Source: Cololabis saira (Eukaryota; Chordata; Actinopteri; Beloniformes; Belonidae). From it: a stretch of DNA of 64,000 nucleotides. Where the stretch lies: NCBI RefSeq assembly GCF_033807715.1, contig NC_084587.1, forward strand, positions 13,621,017 through 13,685,016, in the 5' to 3' direction. Made by a program: the position numbers and the translations under genes. Positions within the stretch are counted from its first letter, which is position 1, and the number at the start of each line of letters is the position of its first letter. Below the pieces are notes generated by a model that was not told the origin of the DNA, ran no database searches, and was given only the letters and a program-made list of their open reading frames with translations. Positions 60,010 through 64,000 of the stretch are shown piece by piece.

Positions 60010-60289
60010 CTAGCTGAGATTTAAACAAGGAGCCTTCCTGCAGGTGTTTTACAACATGCAAATAGTGTATTATTTTCCTGCGCCTACCAATCCATGCTAG
60101 TTAGAACGGGTCAAGCCCTTTGACCGTTGAAGATAATGAGTATAATCTGCAACTGCAAAAACACAACAATTACAGCTGCAGACGTCCTTGAAGAAAAGGT
60201 TCTCACGGGGGAATGAGTATGATTAAAAAGACACATGGGAGAGGAAACAGACAGCTGCCAGCGTGTATGCGCTTTTGCATTCATCTCAC

Positions 60290-60444
60290 CAGAGCAAACT
60301 CCTTGTTGAGGACCATCTGCTCCAGTAGTGAGGACTCGTTGTGGAAGAGGTGAGGCTGCATGTGGCTCCACATGTGGGGGAACCACCAGAACTCGTCTAC
60401 GTACTTCAGCAGAAGATCGTCTCCCTCGTCCTCCTCAGGCGTGC
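60290..60444 (-). CDS. ndst3: NDST exon ([13 protein letters not shown] block)
   Basis: This 155-nt exon completes the split Gly codon and continues [10 protein letters not shown], then [19 protein letters not shown], and ends LNKEFAL. The HxxxHxQPHxFHN block is a hallmark of the NDST N-deacetylase domain. Its histidines are plausible metal or active-site residues by analogy with carbohydrate deacetylases, which I infer rather than know. The acceptor is ...TTTTGAAG before 60444 and the donor gtgaga after 60290. The exon ends in phase 0. The reading frame is intact. The 2.1-kb intron separating it from the 62519-62606 exon holds the Tc1/mariner derivative at 61008-62445. Confidence 0.95.
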
Positions 60445-61005
60445 CTTCAAAAACACGCACACAAGCACAAGGACAAAAGAACGGAGAGTGAAGGATCCTC
60501 AAAGAGCCTGGAAATGTTTCTCCAGAAAGTTTACTGCCGCTCCAAGGTTAGACAACATCCCCAAACATCTGGATTTTCTTAAGCTTGTGTTGCTAAAAAC
60601 GCTGGTCCGATATCGTAGACGGGAAAAATGAGCCCATAGCAATGACGCATAAGAATGGCTTCTGTTATGCTGTAGATTTCAAATTATAATAAAGATGTTC
60701 ACTTTTTTTTTTAGGCGTATCCTCGGCTTTTGTTTTCTTATTGCAAATTTATGCACTTGAACTAGAAAATCAATAGAAATCTGGAGTTTGCGTCAGTGCA
60801 CAGCAGAGAATTTACTGCAGTATGTCATGACCTCATAAATATGTCTAAATAAATATTACTATGTATAAATTATAATGAAGTAGGATTTTCTTTTTTCTTT
60901 TAAGAAAGGCCAAGACGTAAATATCTACTGTATGACGCACGCAAGAGCATGTACGCAAACCCAACAGCAAATGGCTATGAACTACATACATGGATGCATA
61001 AACAT
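60445..61005. other. intronic sequence, no element recognised
   Basis: AT-rich part of the 2.1-kb NDST intron, up to the TA target site of the Tc1/mariner-type element. Confidence 0.55.
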
Positions 61006-61007
61006 TA

Positions 61008-62445
61008 CAGTTTTTCTCAGTCGCTTTGGTGCTATTCTCAGATCAGAATGAAAGTTCTCATAACTATTAGTTCAACCTCCACAACATGTAGTCCTTTGTC
61101 CACATCATAGTAGCAGTTTCTCCTTCCTCTGAACAAATTGCAAATGCTTTTGGACATGTATCAGTTGCTCTCATACAATTCTCTGCTGTTTTACAACATT
61201 ATCATTTGTTTATGTCATGTCAGTCAAAATGAACTATACTTATGGACGCTGAATAGTCATTTCCTAAAAAACTAATAGTCCTCATTTCATTGCTTTAGTC
61301 ATTACATACAAAATTGTTGAACAAGTTATCAAATTGTGTCAAGCTAATTTACTGTAATACCTTTGGTCCATATAATACACAACACCTGCTCACTTTTTTA
61401 GACTCTCTTTACAGGGATATAATCCCCGAGAATGAGAGGGGTGGAGGCCAACAGAGCAATTATGTCGTTGTATGGGATAATGTCCGTTTTCACCTTTCAC
61501 CTCTGGTCAGGCAGTGGTTTGCTGCACATGATGACAGGATTCTGGTCGAGTATCTCCCTCCCTACTCCCCATTCCTTAATCCGATTGAGGAGTTTTTTTC
61601 TGCTTGGAGGTGGAAGGTTTATGACCGGCGTCCACATACACAAATGGCCCTGCTAGCAGCCATGGATGCAGCATGTGACGACATCACAGCAGATTCATGC
61701 AGAGGGTGGATTCGCCACTCCAGAAGATACTTTCCTCGTTGCATTGCAAGGGATGATATCCGTTGTGATGTAGATGAAAATATGTGGCCAGACAGACAGG
61801 AACGTCTGGATGTGCCAGAATGATTTACTGTACCTATGTTCAGTTAGAATATGTACTGCTATAGTGTATTGTTCACATTTGTGCACAGCTTTACCAAAAA
61901 GGGGTTTCTTATGTTTGTTCTACAGTAAATTAGTGACTGTAGTGTATTTTTCTTTTGCACAATGCTGTAGAATTGCAAAGAGCATACAGTAAAAATGTGA
62001 AACATACATATTCAGTGTCTTGTACTCAGTTACTCCCCTAACTACAGCAATGTGTAACTTTACTGTAGTTTTCAAATGGCTGTACAAGTAGTGTATAGTT
62101 CTGCCTTGAGCATTTTCAGGTAGTGTCACCAAGTCCTGACCTTTTTTTTTACATTAGAAAACTCTTAGAGAATATAGTGTCCTAATGAAAACATGACAAA
62201 GCCATTTGACTATCATGCTCATAAACGATGGTGACAGGACTTCTCATTTTGACAACACTGACAGTTTCATTGACATGAGTACTTGCTTTTGAGGGATAGA
62301 CAATCCATTTTGAGCAAGTGACGCGCTTTTGCAGGTCATCCACTAGGTTTTGCAGTTTGTGATAATTGTTCAGAGAAATGCACTAACTGTTGTGCAAATG
62401 TTAAGAGTGATCTGAGAATAGCACCAAAGCGACTGAGAAAAACTG
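61008..62445 (+). mobile_element. Tc1/mariner-superfamily element, internally deleted
   Basis: A 1438-bp element with perfect 38-bp terminal inverted repeats (61008-61045 and 62408-62445), starting CAGTTTTTCTCAGTCGCTTT. TA dinucleotides flank both sides (61006-61007, 62446-62447), matching TA target use. It carries only the 3' part of a transposase gene (61314-61823). Both TIRs being perfect argues for fairly recent mobilisation or gene conversion. It lies in the NDST intron between 60444 and 62519. Confidence 0.92.
61314..61823 (+). pseudogene. 5'-truncated DDE transposase (Tc1/mariner/IS630 type)
   Basis: A 169-codon open frame that opens at a non-ATG codon. Recognisable features are GPYNTQHLLTFLDSLY, YVVVWDNVRFH with the second catalytic Asp, and LPPYSPFLNPIEEFF with the catalytic Glu. 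I count 36 residues between that Asp and the first Glu of NPIEE, so the spacing is DD36E-like rather than the Tc1 DD34E. The DNA-binding domain and first catalytic Asp are missing, so the product could not transpose. The frame itself is intact to a TGA at 61821-61823. Confidence 0.85.
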
Positions 62446-62518
62446 TAATATTTTATAAAAGTACTTTATAAAAATTTGAAATGTATATGCATTATAAAAT
62501 GGAAAAGAAAAAACACAC

Positions 62519-62606
62519 CTGTGTGGTAGAATTTCCCAGAGAAACCCAGATTGAAGGTGAAGTTGGAGACGTAAGAACGCAGCTGTTTCTGTGTGTCAAG
62601 GAGAGC
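62519..62606 (-). CDS. ndst3: NDST exon (N-deacetylase domain), most 5' exon in window
   Basis: This 88-nt internal exon of heparan sulfate N-deacetylase/N-sulfotransferase encodes 29 codons plus one base. It contains [16 protein letters not shown], a block conserved across vertebrate NDSTs. The acceptor is CTTTCTGCAG before base 62606 and the donor is gtgtg after base 62519. The exon starts in phase 0 and leaves a single G that joins the next exon as a Gly codon. NDST is a Golgi type II membrane enzyme that removes the acetyl group from GlcNAc of heparan sulfate precursor and N-sulfates the amine. Upstream of the acceptor the intron is a GATA/CTAT microsatellite with almost no unique sequence between. 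The exons coding for the N-terminus lie beyond base 64000. The family call is firm. The paralog is tentative because it rests on a few residues in the later exons. Confidence 0.93.
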
Positions 62607-62610
62607 CTGC

Positions 62611-62772
<162 letters not shown>

Positions 62773-63234
62773 CATTAAAAACATCATTCAGCTCCTAAAA
62801 TTGCAAAGATGGGGCACACAACTGTACTACTTGAATCTCCAAAAAGTCAGGAAAGGGTGTGAAGAGCAAATAAAAGAAAATAAAAAAGCCATCCTAACAT
62901 TATGAGCCCAAGATATTCCATGTTTCCCCCCATCCGTTTCAGTTAATGAGGGTATACATCTCCTCCTGCTCTGCAGGTCTGCTGCGTGTTCCAGAGGACA
63001 CCACCCTACGCTGGCCAGAGCAGCGCTTCAACAGCTGGGGCTGATCAACAGCTGGACGTGGGATCGCTTTGGGAAACTATTGGCCAACACTGAAATAAAA
63101 AAATGCTGAAATGCCAACTCCAACTCTAACGTGTAAAAAAAAAGAAGCCTTGTGTTGACCTTGTCCACAGACGGCGAAGTTTGCGCTGCACTCAGTAGCT
63201 AAGATGAACCATCCCAGAATTTGGTCATTGCCAA
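62773..63234. other. intronic sequence 5' of the first NDST exon in the window
   Basis: No exon recognised. CCAGAGCAGCGCTTCAACAG is somewhat GC-rich, but no open frame with NDST similarity is present. Confidence 0.5.
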
Positions 63235-63999
63235 AATAAAAAAATCGATTTCCCAATTCTAAATCGATTCTCATATTAATTCCTAAAAATCGATTAATAT
63301 GTCTAAAGATCGATTTTTTTTATTTATTTATTTTTTTTGGGGGGGGGGGTATCTTTTATTTATTTATGTTTTTTTTTTTTCATCATTACATTACAACTTT
63401 TGGTTATTTTTTTGTTTATCCCCAAAAAAGGAATGTTTTGTTGGACACGAGAATAACATGTTTTTGCCTTTAAATATGTTTAAAGGTATGAAAACATTAA
63501 AGTGTTAGGTTATAATTGCATAAATTGTCTATATTTCATTACTTTATATACTATCTTGAGGTTACATTTGCAAAAACTGCTAAAAACCAAATGCTCAAAA
63601 ATGAAAAACCAAAATAGACCAAAAATGGAACAAATAAAAACGGAATGTGGGAAAAAATAAAACTGATTTCATCCGTCTCTGTTTCCTCCCTGGATCTGTT
63701 TGGTAATTCTGACCCACATGATGTTTCTGAAAGCAGTTCTATCAGCATTCTGGGAGCTGATTGGTCCTTACAGCATCATTAGCTGACAATACTTGCTGTT
63801 TAATCTCAATATAATACTAGTAGTAATATTTTGCATAATTACAATCATATAATTCATGCAACAGCTCAAAATACAGTTTTAATAACACTAACCCAAATCA
63901 ATATTGGAATCGAATCGAATCAAATCTTGATAATCAATTCTGAATCTTAAGAATCGGAATCGAATCGATTCTTGACATCTGAATCGATCCCCAGCCCTA
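63235..63999 (+). mobile_element. non-autonomous hAT (AATCGATT family), left-truncated copy
   Basis: Nearly collinear with 17180-17864, including CCCAATTCTAAATCGATTCT, a G-run (63339-63348) and the right terminus CCCCAGCCCTA at 63999. It has an extra 60-70 bp near 63590-63680. The TAGGCCTGTG left end is missing; the copy starts after an A-run. The right target duplication is outside the window. Confidence 0.85.
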
Positions 64000-64000
64000 G

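Larger units (their letters stand above)
57919..60289. other. 2.4-kb NDST intron
   Basis: Holds a GT repeat (58243-58289), a TGAC/GAAT repeat (59290-59362), a possible retroposon fragment (59161-59248) and a decayed retroposon tail (59731-60009). No coding sequence. Confidence 0.7.

Overview
The window is vertebrate nuclear DNA, almost certainly from a ray-finned (teleost) fish. Evidence: GT-AG spliced exons of a conserved vertebrate enzyme, very low exon density, many microsatellites, and dense teleost-type non-autonomous hAT, Tc1/mariner and MITE-like elements. The whole window appears to lie inside one gene, read on the minus strand. Four consecutive, in-frame exons (62606-62519, 60444-60290, 57918-57733, 15281-15153; 558 nt, 186 codons) encode the C-terminal part of the N-deacetylase domain of a bifunctional heparan sulfate N-deacetylase/N-sulfotransferase (NDST). 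Residue choices look most like NDST3/NDST4, so ndst3 is my best guess. The 5' exons lie beyond base 64000 and the remaining 3' exons, including the sulfotransferase domain, beyond base 1.

Layout. 1-15152 is intron with scattered transposon relics: a decayed hAT transposase (3041-4600), a complete non-autonomous hAT with an 8-bp target duplication (6612-7589), a TIR element (8162-9257), a TA-flanked palindromic element (11024-11665) and a LINE tail. 15153-15281 is an exon. 15282-57732 is a single 42.5-kb intron. It starts with three non-autonomous hAT elements, each with a perfect 8-bp target duplication (15339-15918, 17163-17864, 19170-19911). It is then filled from 20458 to 54980 by a head-to-tail array of modular repeats, all in the same orientation. 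57733-62606 holds the other three exons, with a deleted Tc1/mariner-type element with perfect 38-bp TIRs (61008-62445) and a 158-bp GATA microsatellite that abuts a splice acceptor.

The array is the unusual part. Family 1 units (1.6-3.9 kb) start with a GGGCCC...GCACT hairpin and an ATT microsatellite. They carry two or three roughly 360-460 bp A subunits, several roughly 128-bp B subunits, and end in a GCTGCTTGCAGC hairpin plus TTTAATT. Diverged relatives (family 2 at 36233, 41116 and 45630; family 3 at 50188; family 4 at 35974) share the layout. The units carry tandem GC-box/CCAAT-box pairs, paired YY1-like sites, CTCF-like sites at a fixed 307-bp spacing, and a tRNA-like A-box/B-box module. 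Terminal hairpins, asymmetric inverted repeats, internal tandem repeats and A/T-flanked junctions recall Helentron-type non-autonomous elements, but that assignment is inference. I see no intact protein-coding gene inside the array; its many 60-140 codon open frames are repeat artefacts.
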